DNA of 64,000 nt, from NCBI GenBank assembly GCA_963693285.1, contig OY848920.1, forward strand, positions 4,663,135 to 4,727,134, written 5' to 3'. The notes below the pieces were generated by a model. It did not search any database, was not told where the DNA came from, and worked only from the letters and a program-made list of their open reading frames with translations. Origin of the DNA: Xestospongia muta (taxonomy: Eukaryota; Porifera; Demospongiae; Haplosclerida; Petrosiidae). A program made the translations under genes and the position numbers. Numbering within the stretch: position 1 is the first letter of the stretch; every line of letters begins with the position of its first letter. Below are positions 23,216 to 36,058 of the stretch, one piece after another.

Positions 23216-26163
23216 AGTTTAGAAAGGTAATGTAATCTATTTATTCACTTCATTTATCATGTGTCTATTGTACTATTTAGTATATGTATATTTTCACAGA
23301 CATTTATTAACTCATTTATCCATCTATTTGTCCATTTATCTGCTGTTAATCCATTTATTTATTCAATTATCTATTAGGTCTGGTTTAAACTTATCTCAAG
23401 ATACAACTCATGGTATAATGAAGTACTAAAGGTTACGTTATGTGGTATTACCTGTTCAATTAGTGACCAATATATACTTATGTTATGATAAATTGGACGT
23501 TTAAGGATCAATTTAAAAATACAAGAACCTACATGTACTTATAGTACAATTATTTATATACATGTTCAGAAAATTATTTGTAATAAAACAAAGTACATGT
23601 ATTATATGTAACATACATAATAATGATCAGTGGGATCATAAGCTTGTTATCTTCGTTAATTTTTAAGGGATCATACTTTGGCCTCTTGGTTTGCAATTTT
23701 GACCATGAGGTGGATTCTTTCAACCTCTGAGATATCTTTCACAAACTAACTCTTGATATGGTAATCAGAATTGGATTACAATGAGAAGAACAGGACAGTT
23801 GTTGATATGTAGCTGTGTTGTTGAGGTTTGTAGCTAGAATAACTTGAAGGTCCTTAGTAAGGAGATGATTGAGTACAACAGATAGTAGGAGCAAGGTAGG
23901 CATGAAGTTGTATCCATATGAAGCTAAGACAGTGCTAGAATATTAAATTTGAACTATAACTATTTATTATGCGTTATATTAATGGCATATATAATTAAAT
24001 GACAATCTATTCTTACTGCATTGACAATAGATAATATTCACAATAGTTAGTTTGCTGGCACTTAATTGACCACTATAAGCACTAGGTTAATGGAGGTACA
24101 TACAGAATTGTTAAATTATATTTAAAAACAATTTGTGAAGACTACATGTTCATGTATACTGCATTTTCTTACAATAATATAATGGTATGATTTCCTTCTT
24201 ATAGTATAACTGCTTCTTTTGTCATAATAATTTAGTGACAGATTTAACCTGTGATAGGGAGATTGTTTCACAGTAATGTGGATCAAAGAGAATATTCCAT
24301 AATATAAAGTGGTCTAATGGTCAAAAAAGTGCTTGTCCAAAATATTTTTCGAAGTAAGTGTTGTTTTACAAATGGGACATAATTTAAAAGTAACTTTATC
24401 ATGTACATACATGTACAGTCACATCAATGTACATATGAGTTACATGTCCCTGTAATCATCATACTCTAATGATATTACTAAGTGTATTTTGGTATCATTA
24501 TTTATAACAAATTGACTAATTGAATAATATATACTAGTATATGGTGTATAACATGAACCACATGCACAATGATGTACTAACTAAAGTTGAAAAGTGTAAG
24601 TATTGCAATTGTGATACAAAGGTTGTTAACAACTGTAAAAATGACACTGTATTTTTTTATTAATTAATCTTCAAGTAGGTGATTTCATTGCTGCTTAATA
24701 GATACAAGTAGGTAATTAATGTTTACATATGACTTCTTAATTTAGATAATCTATGATATTTATATTAATTGGCTACATCACATATAAATTAAATTACATA
24801 TTGACATACTATAACATTATAGGCAAATTTTTCATTGCTGTAATTATATTGTGTTCTGATAACAATTTTATAATTATATCAACATCATTTTTTTATTCAC
24901 TCAGTAAAACAATCAAAACCATTGGAAAAGCAAAGAAAGTCAAACTATAAGTTATAAATTTGTAACTCATTCACTTCACAGTATAAGAAACAGTTCTGGT
25001 AGAAATTTATTATAGTTATCAGTGATTAGCAATTATTATAATACTCTATAACAACAATACTCCTGTGTTAGACCACATATGGTAATGTACATGTTTCTTT
25101 GTACAAGATAATAGCAGAAATGTCTGGATTGCTAGTACTTTTGGATATAAGTACAGCATCACTGTGAGTCACTGCAAACAACCATATCTGAGGAACACTT
25201 GATGAATATATTAACAATGTTTAAGGAATAATTATGTCAAATTCATTGTGAAGACTGATCTTGTGAGTTGGTAGTAAGTTTTTGATAGACAATGATTTGT
25301 AAACCCAAAAAACATCAAAAAATACTACAATACATGTCCTTCATTGATGTTAGTAAATGTACATTGTTAATTTTAATTTGGGATTGGATACCATTGCCTC
25401 AAAATATCTTGCCTTTTTGGATCTATTGCACCAGAATTCATGATAGATTCCCCAAAAATAAAAGTTATCCAGAGATGTGTTTCTGTGTTTGGTTGAATTT
25501 AATTCTGAATGTCACTCTTTATTAAAATAAGTACACATAATAAACAGAAGGATTAAAACACATAACAGTACATTAGTAAAGGGGGTTTTTCTCATTGTCC
25601 TTTACTTAGTTTTTAATAATGTCTATATAGCATCATAGATGTACTATAGGACTGTAAATCTTCTGTACAACAAGAACATGATTCATATGACAACCTTTCT
25701 CACTTTCATTGTTTACAAGTTCACACGCTCCTCATTCTACCAGAAAAATTAAAAATTGATGATAAACCTCCTGTTCATTTTTTGATACATATCTAACATG
25801 AGACACAGCAAATGTATTATAGCTATTTAGTGAGTTCAATGGCCAGCCAGTCTTTTCCAATATTCTTAGGACATTCAGTCACCAGCTCATTTCCTAATCT
25901 TTAGATTTTAAAGTCTGTGTCTAACTGTCATTATATAGAGAGACTGCATACATACTGTAATGTTTACATAGTTGTCATATGATACTGCACCAGAACTGTA
26001 TGTGGAAATGCTTACATTTGTGCAATTGCAGACATACACTAATACACTCAAATAGATCAATCCACGTTTGTGCCAACATACATCAGATACACTATTATTG
26101 CACTGTTACATGATTACCAGACTTTGATATAGGATACTCACAATCTTTTCATTATTAATATAG
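23216..26163. other. Intergenic, no supported gene
   Basis: AT-rich sequence with scattered short open frames and no domain-like pattern. Around 25292..25525 there is a plus-strand frame of 77 codons with no recognisable features. It might hold upstream exons of the plus-strand fragment at 26164..26601, but I cannot place them. Confidence 0.4.
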
Positions 26164-26601
26164 TCAGTTACCTTCCCATCTACTTGATTCTGTATCCTAT
26201 AAATTTAATACACTCTTTATATTGAACTCACGAACATCCTGGACTTCTACAACATTGACATATGCTAAAAAAGTGAAGAACAAGAAGGTAAATCAAGATC
26301 ATCTTTAGCATCAAATGATTTTATGATAAACCTTTGACATTGTTGAAACCAGACATATATTCAGGATAAGATTAATGTAAAAACAGAAGCTCTTAGAAGA
26401 AAATGTCAACTTTATGCTCAGCTGGTAGGTGCTGTTATACAGTTGGTGGCTCTAGCGTCTATTATCATATTGCTGTCAAGACCAGATGAAGATGATGGCA
26501 TTGATGTTCAAGATAGCAATGAGGAAAAAGTACCAGAACAGAAGCCTCCATCAGTGATTAAGAAAAACAAAGAGAAAGAAGTTAGGAAGAGAAAGAAATG
26601 A
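26164..26601 (+). CDS. Possible 3' end of a single-pass membrane protein gene
   Basis: Two exons read together in frame. The first, 26164..26287, ends TYAKKVKNKK before GTAAAT. The second, 26365..26601, after acceptor AG, reads DKINVKTEALRRKC. It then gives a hydrophobic helix LVGAVIQLVALASIIILL, followed by an acidic/Pro/Lys tail (RPDEDDGIDVQ, NKEKEVRKRKK) and TGA. The Lys-rich end after one hydrophobic helix suggests a tail-anchored or C-terminal membrane segment. I do not recognise the protein, and the upstream exons were not found. A chance frame is possible, though the composition and splice borders favour a real exon. Confidence 0.35.
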
Positions 26602-26762
26602 GGTACAAAATGATGTCCAGAATCATATTTAATGATCACATATGACACACCCCTTTCTTACTCCAGAATTCTTTGTAGCCACACATAACGGCTCTTTCTT
26701 ACTCAGGGCTTCTTTGTTGTTTTCCATTGCAATAATGGGAGTGTCTTTCACGTGGTAATTGA

Positions 26763-26875
<113 letters not shown>

Positions 26876-27241
26876 TTTAATACTGTTACTAGACCCCATC
26901 CCAAAACCCAAACCCTAAAATCCTTGAGCATATGATGCATAGCCAGCAGTGAGCCACTTCCATTATTCTAGACAACCAGTTTAAATACACACAACACAAC
27001 CTTGCAATTTAATGGTCTTCAGTATTCAATTGATTAATTGTAAGTAGACTAAAGTAGGAAACCTTGTTATATTTAAAATGTTACAGTACATAAGTCAGTG
27101 ACATTAGTGAAAGAATGAACATTAACACATGTTAGTTCTTGAAATAAATAAGATCATATCTTTAACAAGAAACATAGAAAAATACAATATAATGTTATTG
27201 TGTATAAATAGGTTGTAGTATAACAATGATGTATTAATTAC

Positions 27242-27425
27242 CAGTCTTATATCTACACAAATTTTTCAAGGTAGTGATGAAAAGTCTTTGCTTGTTATTA
27301 ACAAGAAGTCCTTTAATAACAGAGTTAGTAGAAGAATGGATTACTTTTTTAGCTATATTGCTATAGTGATTATGAGTTAAGCCATTGAAAACATTGTAGC
27401 AAACATCAAGAGCTCAACCAAATTG
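27242..27425 (-). CDS. Possible isolated exon, unknown
   Basis: The minus strand is open for about 58 codons up to a donor-like GTAATT (27236-27241). It reads VCYNVFNGLTHNHYSN, then KKVIHSSTNSVIKGLLVNN and TLKNLCRYKTG. The composition is protein-like. There is no recognised domain and no partner exons were placed, so this is a weak call. The rest of 26880..28084 shows nothing. Confidence 0.2.
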
Positions 27426-28084
27426 ATAACATTGTCATCAAAATCAAGTAACTACATTCATTTGGAGCCTTTTGAAATAAGAAGCATCTGTAAAATATAA
27501 GGGATTACAATAACGCCTGTTCAATGTAATACATATATACACATGCTAACTATAGTAATTACCTTCAAATGTATTGAATAGTTAAGTAAGAGAAAATTAG
27601 TCTAAGTAAGTGATAAATATATCGTTGAAGGTAAGTTATGTCCTTGAATATAATTTGGATAAGACATGCAGCTTTGATAAGAGAAGCTAGTCATAGTAAT
27701 TATTTATTGAATGATATATCATGTAGCTCTAATGTCAGGTTTAATAGATTCACTGTATATACATGAACCAAACTCTAAGCGCTTTCTATTACGATATGTT
27801 AATTGTAAATGATAGATAATACATTCAGGTTTACATGTTAGTTACCTTTCAAAGATACAAGTAGCTATACATCTGATAATAATTATGTATAAGTGAATGA
27901 GACTACAAGGTCATGACTTGTATTATGTGAATACAACTGTTACACTCAGCCTAGTCAGTTTTTAGGTACATGACCACAATTTTATTTGTAAGTACATATA
28001 AAGCTAACTATACTGCACACATACACTTTATAAAAACACTGTTGTTGTGTATTCATTTAGTTTGAAATTGACTGCCTGTATGTA

Positions 28085-28700
28085 GGAGTGTCTCTATATC
28101 TGATTAATGTTTTACAGTATCCTCACCAGTAACGCTCTCAAATAATCTCATATTTCTTTACAACATCACTTTTTCTTATAGCTATTAAAGAATTAAGCAA
28201 ATTTGTTACAGCTGATTGTACTTTCATCATTTTCATTAATCCAAATTGATACATACATGTCAATTCAGTATATCCAGCTATATAGATCTACATACTTCAA
28301 TTCTAACTGTATGTGTCACCAATAGAAACCACTTTGTAGTTCTAGTATAAGTAATAATTATTGAATTTGTAAGAGGTACTGATCAAGAAGCATACAGACC
28401 AAAATCGTATACTTTCCTATTCTGTTAAGCCCACTCAAATAATTATTACACAATACCACAAAGTATACTTGCATGTTAAGAATAAACAATAGTAAAATGT
28501 ATTGAAAAAAACAACAATAAGGAAGTTAAATTAGTGTTGTAGTAGTAAGTATCTCATCAGCTGGTTTTAACAATACGTCCCTTAATATCTATCTGTGGAA
28601 TTAATAGATAACAATTATATACAATAACTACAAAATATATCTAACTACCAATATAACAACTATAGATATCAGTTAGTATAACAAGAACTACCGTACATGT
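28085..28700. repeat. Segmental duplication (pairs with 4763..5400), with a death-domain relic
   Basis: Direct copy of the 4763..5400 segment. Its minus-strand death-domain relic (about 28131..28345) has lost more of the frame and has a GTGAGG donor. It lies about 23 kb from its partner, between unrelated sequences, so this family has moved in segments as well as in tandem. Confidence 0.7.
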
Positions 28701-28719
28701 ATTTGAATTGCCTTTTCCA

Positions 28720-29190
28720 CTTTTCAGTGGGTGTAATGTTGTGATAGTTGTTGTGATAATAAGCCATGCACTAGCATATTGATTAATAATTTCTATTAGT
28801 ACAGTAAAGATATAACGTCTTGTGGTTAGGCAGAAAATCACTAAAACAATTTGAAAACCTTCACATGCTCTCCTAGAATTATTAATAAGGGAGTATGATA
28901 AACAAAAAGAAGTATTTGTTGAGGAATTATCAGTAATGGTGCTGGTAGAGTTACTCATACAATAAACTTTTCTCTATTGACAATGGTGAGAATCCATATT
29001 CTTGAATATTTAATGTTAAGGAATATACTTATATATAAGATATGGACTCCAAAATATATCCTTGAGTGAACATATGTATGTACTGGACTACTGAATCTCA
29101 CATACCAGAATATACTAAGTATCCAGTGACAAGGGTACGTATACACTACGCTCATTTATTAACAATTCCAGGATGTATTACAATTAGTGA
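28720..29190. repeat. Dispersed repeat R, copy 3 (partial), plus minisatellite
   Basis: It starts at cagtgggtgtaatgttgtga, so it lacks the left half of the repeat. The plus-strand frame is disrupted by indels. Degenerate minisatellite units follow from 28980, the same order as after copies 2 and 4. Confidence 0.7.
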
Positions 29191-29202
29191 GAATACTTAG
29201 CA

Positions 29203-29980
29203 CTATATCTCATAATAAAATGAGACAAAAATTGACTTTAAGCTCATTCTGACTGGTAACATATCTGAAATGAGGTAGTCATCTCCACAATTTATTAATT
29301 GAAAAGGAACTTGGACCTTATGTTGTGTCATGTCTTTGACATCATTTCTTGTCTTGTTAAGTATTTCATTGACTGTCATAGTTTTAGCAAATTCCTTTAT
29401 ATTGTCACACAATTTAATTGTCCAAGCACCTCCATTTGAATAATCACCCTGAGCAACTCCTCTGTAATATGTAGCATGCACAACTATTGTATAATCATTA
29501 GGTGATTGGTAACAAGGTAAGTGTGGATTTAAGGGAGTTGGAGTTGTTGTAGGTAATGTTTTAGTTGTATCTTCCTTTAAACAACAGTCAAAGAGAAACA
29601 AACGTTTACGATCTTCAAGATGACAATTTGGATTGATAGGATAAAATTGATTAATGACTTCTTCTTCAATAGAAAAATTCTTATGTTTGTCATTGTCACA
29701 TGGTAAAACAAAGTAACCCTTCTTGTCTATACTTCCACCATGACCTGCATAATAAAACACCAACCACTTCAATTTAATTGAGAAATAAAGATATTCTGAT
29801 ACAATCTCACTGCTTTCTTCATTATTGTAGGTGTCGGATTTTTAATAACCCAGGTGGCAAAGTTGAGACCACCGAAAGTTGTTTTGATGTTTTTAATATC
29901 TAAATCAGTTTCCTGTGGTCCCATCTTATTCACTACACCAAATATGATGGCAAGACCACTTTTAGGATTAGTGTTTAGGG
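29203..29980 (-). pseudogene. Caspase-like peptidase (C14) exon, frameshifted
   Basis: The right part reads SGLAIIFGVVNKMG and TTFGGLNFATWVIKNPTP, the start of a caspase-fold p20 subunit. After a frame change near 29800-29850 it continues KWLVFYYAGHGG with the catalytic-His HG, then RLFLFDCCLKED with the catalytic-Cys position. A p10-like VPFQLINCGDD follows, with a stop at 29203. No splice pair explains the frame change, so it is probably broken, although the His and Cys positions are kept. The DCC signature and YYAGHG resemble the caspases/metacaspase-like proteases found with death-fold proteins. It might once have been the effector exon of a gene of this family. Confidence 0.65.
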
Positions 29981-29982
29981 TT

Positions 29983-30140
29983 TAGTAGGAAGCACAGTTG
30001 GTATAAAGTATTTTTATATTTTGGTAGAGGAGCAATTATGAATAAACTTGTCATTAACTTGAGAAAATCTTGTGGTGTAAATTCAGGATAAAATCTTTTG
30101 ATAAATGTGAATTGGATGACGTCAACAGGTCTTTTTTAAG
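29983..30140 (-). pseudogene. COR-region scrap of a GTPase exon
   Basis: About 150 bases match the COR segment of the GTPase exons (compare 820..960 and 58720..58870). The reading SNSHLSK is followed, after a frameshift, by a match to the QDFLKLMTSLFI region and a short IPTVLPT. It lies directly against the caspase relic on the same strand. Several stops make it non-coding. Confidence 0.65.
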
Positions 30141-30562
30141 GTGGTAGTACGGTGGAAGTCAGAACCAAAATAATTTTATTATAATAATATTCAATATAAT
30201 ATATTCACAACACACTTATTAACACATATTTGTGGTTGGTTTGCAGTCTAAGCCACATGTAAATATGTTATATCTAGGTATGCCTAGAGGAAGATAATGA
30301 CATGCCTCTTCACATTCCAATGGTTTTGTAGCTAAAGTTTTGAGCAAGTACAAACTGCTGTACTAAAGTAAGCTCTAATACTAAGCACAGGTAAGAGATG
30401 TTGAACAACCCTACCCAACACGAGTAATCCAATGAAGCCAACTTTTAAAAATGGCGTTTGGTTTTCTGAAGAGAGCCATTAGCCGGAGGTTATCCTAATT
30501 TTTAACCCCTTCTTTGATTTTTTATTGCATTCCTTCACGCGAGCAGAAGTTACAGGATTAAG

Positions 30563-30939
30563 GAGGGTTCCTAAAAAAAACACCACCTATGCACAGGCCA
30601 GTACATGTAACTACCAATTACATGTAAATTTATTCATATCTTATCACATTCATTGTTGATTAAATCATATGAAATTTAATGTGACACATCTAGTGATACC
30701 TCCTTGGGTGTCATCACAAGATGTATCATATTACAGTTTAAAAACTAATGAATATTAGCATTTTTAATATAGTAATTGAAGACTGGGTTAGGAAGCTACA
30801 CTTTAATGGACTATAAGTAGACGCTAGGTATATATTGGTATATATAGGTATATATAGGTATATAGCTTAAGTTATATACATAAAGGCAATGTCATTTAGA
30901 CTGACCAGTCTTGTTTAGTTCAGTATATTACAAACGCAT
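30563..30939. repeat. Segmental duplication block 1a, right copy
   Basis: Partner of 20624..20993. It has one extra tatataggtatatatagg unit near 30835-30860. Confidence 0.75.
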
Positions 30940-31771
30940 TTTGATTAGTGTTTGTCTGATGTTGTCATGGCTCTGGATGAAGAATATGACATATACACAA
31001 GAGAAACAAAGACAGTTATATATGTATACAAGAAACTTGTTTTGTTATAAACAACTTTTATATTTTAAGATCATTTAATTACTTTATTGTTGTAAATGAA
31101 AGGCAATATAGGAGAGAACACTTACTGCTATATTTTCAATCATAAAACAAAAAAATTGATGTTTTTCGGTGAATAATGAATATATAATTATATTCTTGAA
31201 AAAATCCAATGTAAATTTTATTCATGACACTATATCTGTATTTCTGTTAAAACAATAACACATAAAATATTTGCAAATAATTATATAAAATTTTAACAAA
31301 TCACTATACAATTACAACAATGAAGGCAGAAGATCAGCATCTACTACTACTTTTACAATTTTGACTAGGAAAGGAAGCTCATTTATTGAAAAAACTTGTC
31401 ATTAAATAAACAGTTTACACTTTAAACACGTAAAAACTTAGAAATGTAATTGTAGTTGGAGATTTGTAGATCAATTTTATTGCTTCATACTAAAACCATA
31501 TTTATTAAGAGTTTACCACATAAACATGAACATTGACTTTAATAAATATGATATTACTTTTAACATGTTATATGAATTTTAATTGTACTTGCAATCTAAC
31601 TTATTGATCAGGAAATAATTTGGTTTCAAAATCAAGATAGTTGCTTTAATTTCACTGATAGTGTTTACAGCATTTATTAAACAGAATTAATTGAAACAAA
31701 AACAACATTTCTAATTGTAGAACAAATCAGCATATAATATAGTTAAGCCAATAAGCAAATTAATAGCAATG
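30940..31771. other. Intergenic, nothing supported
   Basis: Very AT-rich sequence downstream (minus strand) of the small gene at 31772. There is no frame or repeat beyond simple A/T runs, and no counterpart between blocks 1a and 1b on the left side. Confidence 0.5.
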
Positions 31772-32192
31772 TTACCAATTTAACTTCATGAGCTCAGTTT
31801 CAGGGTCATTAATCTTTTGTGCTTTAACTTCATCAACCATACCACCGGCATATTCTCCACGGACATCAATCATTCCATTATCAACACAAACCTGTTAACA
31901 CAACATGTAATGAACTAATTATGATATTATCTTACTCTGAAAGAGTATACATTACCATTATTAATGTACCCTTCAACGATGTACTTATTATATTTTTTTC
32001 CATCATTTACTATCCTCTCTGCCTCATTCTTCATCTATAGACAAAGAAAGTTTTCTGCATTCACTGTGATTGGTTGTCTCTTACCATTTCTGCTATTTTT
32101 TTCACCGCATCATTTGGTTTTTCTTGGCTCAAGATAGGAGCTGCAGGCTTTACCTCGTCTTGCATAGAATGACGCTCACTATATCTTGACAT
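31772..32192 (-). CDS. Small three-exon protein, 103 aa, unknown
   Basis: Exons 32085..32192, 31951..32034 and 31772..31891 are 108, 84 and 120 nt, all phase 0. The first intron is 50 nt (GTAAGA..ATAG); the second uses donor GTATAC. ATG at 32192 and TAA at 31772-31774. The protein begins MSRYSERHSMQDEVKPAAP, continues AVKKIAEMMKNEAERIV and NKYIVEGYINNG, then DVRGEYAGGMVDEV, and ends ETELMKLNW. It has no signal peptide or membrane helix, the N-terminal half is probably helical, and it is highly charged. I do not recognise the family. Exact exon multiples and codon-like composition make it a good gene call. Confidence 0.6.
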
Positions 32193-32425
32193 GTCGATAT
32201 CACTTGAAGACGATCAATTGACTTCCTTCCGATCACTAAAAAACGATTACCGTAAGTAATGTTTTCCATTGAGCCACGCCCTGTTTTTCACTTAAAGTTA
32301 TATTACTTATCAATCATTCGTAAAGAGTAACAGTTCACTCACATAATTTCTCAGTCTTTCCTAGAGTGATATTTGATATATAATAATAAAGCAAAAGCAT
32401 TACATTAGAACAAAATAACAAGAAC

Positions 32426-32427
<2 letters not shown>

Positions 32428-32471
<44 letters not shown>
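32428..32471. repeat. (TA)n microsatellite
   Basis: A pure TA run of about 20 units upstream of the small gene. Confidence 0.95.
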
Positions 32472-32473
<2 letters not shown>

Positions 32474-32544
32474 ATGCTATTGCGGTAGTGTATAAATACA
32501 CCACCACAAGTAGTATGAATTCTGTGGAAAGAAAATTAGTTTTT

Positions 32545-33716
32545 ATTAGTCTAGCAAGGTGTGGTGTTGCTAACTCTTCAATTAGGTCCAGGATGTTATG
32601 ATTTGATACTGTGTCATGCATCTTTATCTTGGATTCTGACTACATCCATCTTTATGGTCATTTTCTCTGTAGTCTTAAAATTATTGTGCAGTGTTAACAT
32701 TATTGTCATTTGTTGTTGTTGTTTTTTATTTGAGCTGTTTCAATGAGTTTTCTCCTGGTGTAATGTTTTTTAAGACTAAGGTTTTTTACTACAGCTCAGG
32801 TTTTCCATTGAGGAAACATTACATATTGGGCAGTGACATTCTCAAAGTCCTTTTTTTGTTTGCCCCAGCTCATCATTTTATTAGTATATCAGTGCTTACT
32901 CTATTAGTGTGTGGACAATATCAATTATTATTATATTATTATTAGTTACATGTGAGTATGTATCTGAGAGGTATATGATTTGAGAGCTTCAACGTACATG
33001 ATACATTGTATTTGAAGCTACCACCTAAAAGTATATATATTAGTGATTGCTGATCTTATGCAGTACACAGGCAGTAACGTGAAAGTAATGATGTGGGTTA
33101 AGTGATTGATGTCTGTACTCACTATATAGCATTTATTATAGATCAATGTGATCATTATTTCAAACAAGATATGATGCAATCATATCTCTTAGTATAGTGT
33201 CATTAATTAACGAAACAACTCATAATATATTTTCTTCTAATAAAGTCAGAAGAATATGCACTTTATGAGCACTAAAGTTGGAAGTATTCTGTATTTGAAT
33301 GATACTATGTTTATTACATGATGAATTACATGATATCATATAAGCTGAGTTATCCATACTCGATTTTCTTCGCTATGTCATTCATAAAATTAGGTCCTGC
33401 TGCATATTGTGGCTGCAAGAACATTAATGTAAAGCTTTTATATGTGCTTCTCTCTTGACCTATTCATTTATGTTTACTATAAATTATAAAATATTATTAT
33501 TAGTAATTGTGACAGAAATCATTGTAATTAGCTACATTGTCACCTAATGAATATTATGGAAAGTTAATTAACAAAACAAGTCAGGTAGTTTAGTTATACT
33601 ATCTACAAATCACATTGCTTTCTTCATCATCAATCTATTATAAGTGTTTTATTAACAGTAAGTCACAATATACTATTGATGCTACTGATACTAATAGAGT
33701 ACTAGTTCTTTTAACC
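32545..33716. repeat. Segmental duplication block 1b, right copy
   Basis: Partner of 22107..23215. It ends at ctagttcttttaa, a few bases before the palindrome pair and the DNA transposon. Confidence 0.75.
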
Positions 33717-33730
33717 GATTAAACGCGATA

Positions 33731-33789
33731 GACGCAATTTTGCGTCAAACATTTCCTTTCACTTAACTGCGATAGACGCAATTTGCGTC
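33731..33789. promoter_or_regulatory. Two palindromes GACGCAA-n-TTGCGTC
   Basis: 33731..33746 (arms of 7, spacer TT) and 33775..33789 (arms of 7, spacer T) share the longer direct repeat gcgatagacgcaattt. They lie about 45-60 bases outside the left end of the transposon at 33832. This could be a paired protein-binding site, part of an older element, or the insertion target; the role is unknown. Confidence 0.4.
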
Positions 33790-34105
33790 AGCTGGACCTA
33801 AGTACACACTTACTTGTTTGCAGCTGGTATATACTTCCTGGAGGTCATTTGTACGGAAGCCGAAGGCGGACATCCAATTCTACTTCGTTATTTCATTTTC
33901 TACTTCGCAGTTTTCGATTTTTATTTCCTACTCTCTATTTAAAAATGGAAATTTCGAAAAAAAATTTACGCACAAAGCCTAATTTCAGATTATTTAGACT
34001 AATACGGTATAGTCAGTTTGCTATAGCTATCCAGCCGTTTTTCATCTTCCATTGGAAGCATGTGTTATCAGTGGCTAAGGATCTGTTGTTGAGTACTCGA
34101 GAAAA

Positions 34106-35956
34106 ATGGCTGTAGTACCATTGTATCCAGGTTTTTTTCCAAGGAGTTTTTCATGCAAAGACTTAATTGTATATTATTCCGTGATGGGACTTTCTACTGG
34201 AATCATACAAAGGCTTCTCCAAAGACATGGGCACTTAATTAGTAAAAGGCACCTTCGTCGTTTAAGACATAAGTTTGGAGTCGGTGCATTGGCAGAGGAG
34301 GCGGATATTCCGTCTATTTGTTCTGCTATTACGGTAAAATTTATTCTGACGTTGCTGCTCATTCCTCTATCTTAGCGAAAGTGTAGCAACGCCAGACTAG
34401 GGAAATGTTTTAAGATGATTAACATGTGGTAACTTATATTAATTACTAATGGGAAATATAAATATTCTACTATAGGAAGAGCTAGAGGGCTCAGGTTCAC
34501 TTTTAGGATACAGAAGTATGTTGAATAGGCTCAAAATAACATGTCAAATGAGTGTTAGACGGTTTGTTGATGTTAATTTCTGAGTCTCTTTTTCATAACA
34601 CTTATTAGTGATACTGTGATGATGCTTTTGCCAATTTTAGATCCACAGGGATCTCTTAATCGAGCACATTGCAGATTGAAGCATAGAGTTTATAGGAGCA
34701 AGGTAATTCATATTATTGATTGTTGTTGATGCTTTGAATAATAATAATTATTATTACTTTAAGGGCCCCAATTTTATCTGGCATTGTGATGGATATGACA
34801 AGCTAAAACCATTTGGAATCACCATTCATGGTTGTATTGACGGGTAATTTGTTATCCTAAATCTTCATTACATATAACCTTAATTAATTTATAGATACTC
34901 TAGAAGAATCATATGGATGGCTTGCGGGTCTTCTAATAATGATCCACAAATCATTGCACAACACTATTTTGATGCTATTGAATGTTTTAATGGTAAAGTT
35001 TGTTTTGTAAATTGCTCTTAAATTTATTGAAATTTTACAGGTCTTCCTTGCATTTTGCGCACTGATCGTGGAACAGAAAATAGCATTATATCTTTTCTTC
35101 ATCCATCTTTACGTAGCAATCACACTGATGAATTTGCTGGTGAAAAAAGCTTTAGGTATGGAAGGTCAAGTTCTAATCAGGTTTGTATTTCTTTTCTTAT
35201 TAATGTTATAGTGCTATTTTAATGTACTATAGAGGAAAGAAGCATGGTGGTCATTTTTACGTACTCGATTGACTGACTGGTGGATCACATTCTTCAAAGT
35301 AAGTGTAAGAAAATTACTCACTATAATGCAGTAATTTCAACAGGATTTAATTTCATCTGGTTGTATTGATGACTCCTTAGATCAGCACATGTAAGTTTTT
35401 AACAAATTGTGTTCTCATACACCAAAATAGGAAAACCCCACATTAATGATTTAACAATACACATTTCATCCTACTGTTGACATCAATATTCTATTTATAG
35501 CCTACCTGTCCAAGTGGTATCAATTTGATACAGATATTTTCTTTTTGTAGTGAAGCAGTTAGATTTTGTTTTATTCCAGTCATCAGAATTGAGTTGAGCA
35601 ATCTTGTTAATGAGTGGAATTATCACAACATATGTCCAAGTAGAAGAGCTGAAGCCCCTGGAGGTATTCCAGAGATATTATTTTCTTTACCAGAGCATTC
35701 AGGTAAGTATGGATTCATGATTATATGTCTGTGCTTACATTTAAACTTAGGTGCTATTGATTATAAGTGTAACCTTGACAAGGACCTCTTTGAGTATGCT
35801 AAATCTACATATGGCCTCCCTATTAAGATATGCAGTACAGAATTTGAAGAGTATGCATATTGTCTTATGGAGGAACATTCACTTCAGCAACCTAGAAAAG
35901 TATTGGATGCAATGGAGCTCTTAAGTTTATTGTTTGTTGACATGGAGAACTATTAG
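34106..35956 (+). CDS. DDE integrase-like transposase, 10 exons, intact
   Basis: Exons 34106..34333, 34476..34561, 34609..34702, 34764..34843, 34895..34992, 35041..35180, 35233..35298, 35344..35390, 35551..35702 and 35751..35956 join to 1197 nt (398 aa) without a stop. An N-terminal helix-turn-helix-like part (LSTGIIQRLLQRHGHLISKR) precedes the integrase core. The first catalytic Asp is in IWHCDGYDKLKPFG, the second in LRTDRGTEN, and the Glu in NQRKEAWW, an RNase-H-fold D-D-E triad. The C-terminus has FIPVIRIELSNLVNEWNYH. Introns are 42-160 nt with GT-AG borders. It would cut and join the element ends in the nucleus. The family is recognised; activity is not tested. Confidence 0.8.
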
Positions 35957-36058
35957 ACTCCAATAATGCATTCATAAAACAACTAATGTATATATTCATA
36001 AGTTCATAACACAACTAATGTATAAATTCATAACTCAATACAAAAAAGTAACAAAACA

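Noticed and set aside
34174..34362. Minus-strand frame opposite transposase exon 1
   Set aside because: It is the shadow of the transposase, whose ten exons join in frame on the plus strand.
34641..34702. Shorter version of transposase exon 3 starting at atccac
   Set aside because: It breaks the frame; the acceptor at 34607-34608 gives an open reading with a better match to the expected LLxxLDPQG block.
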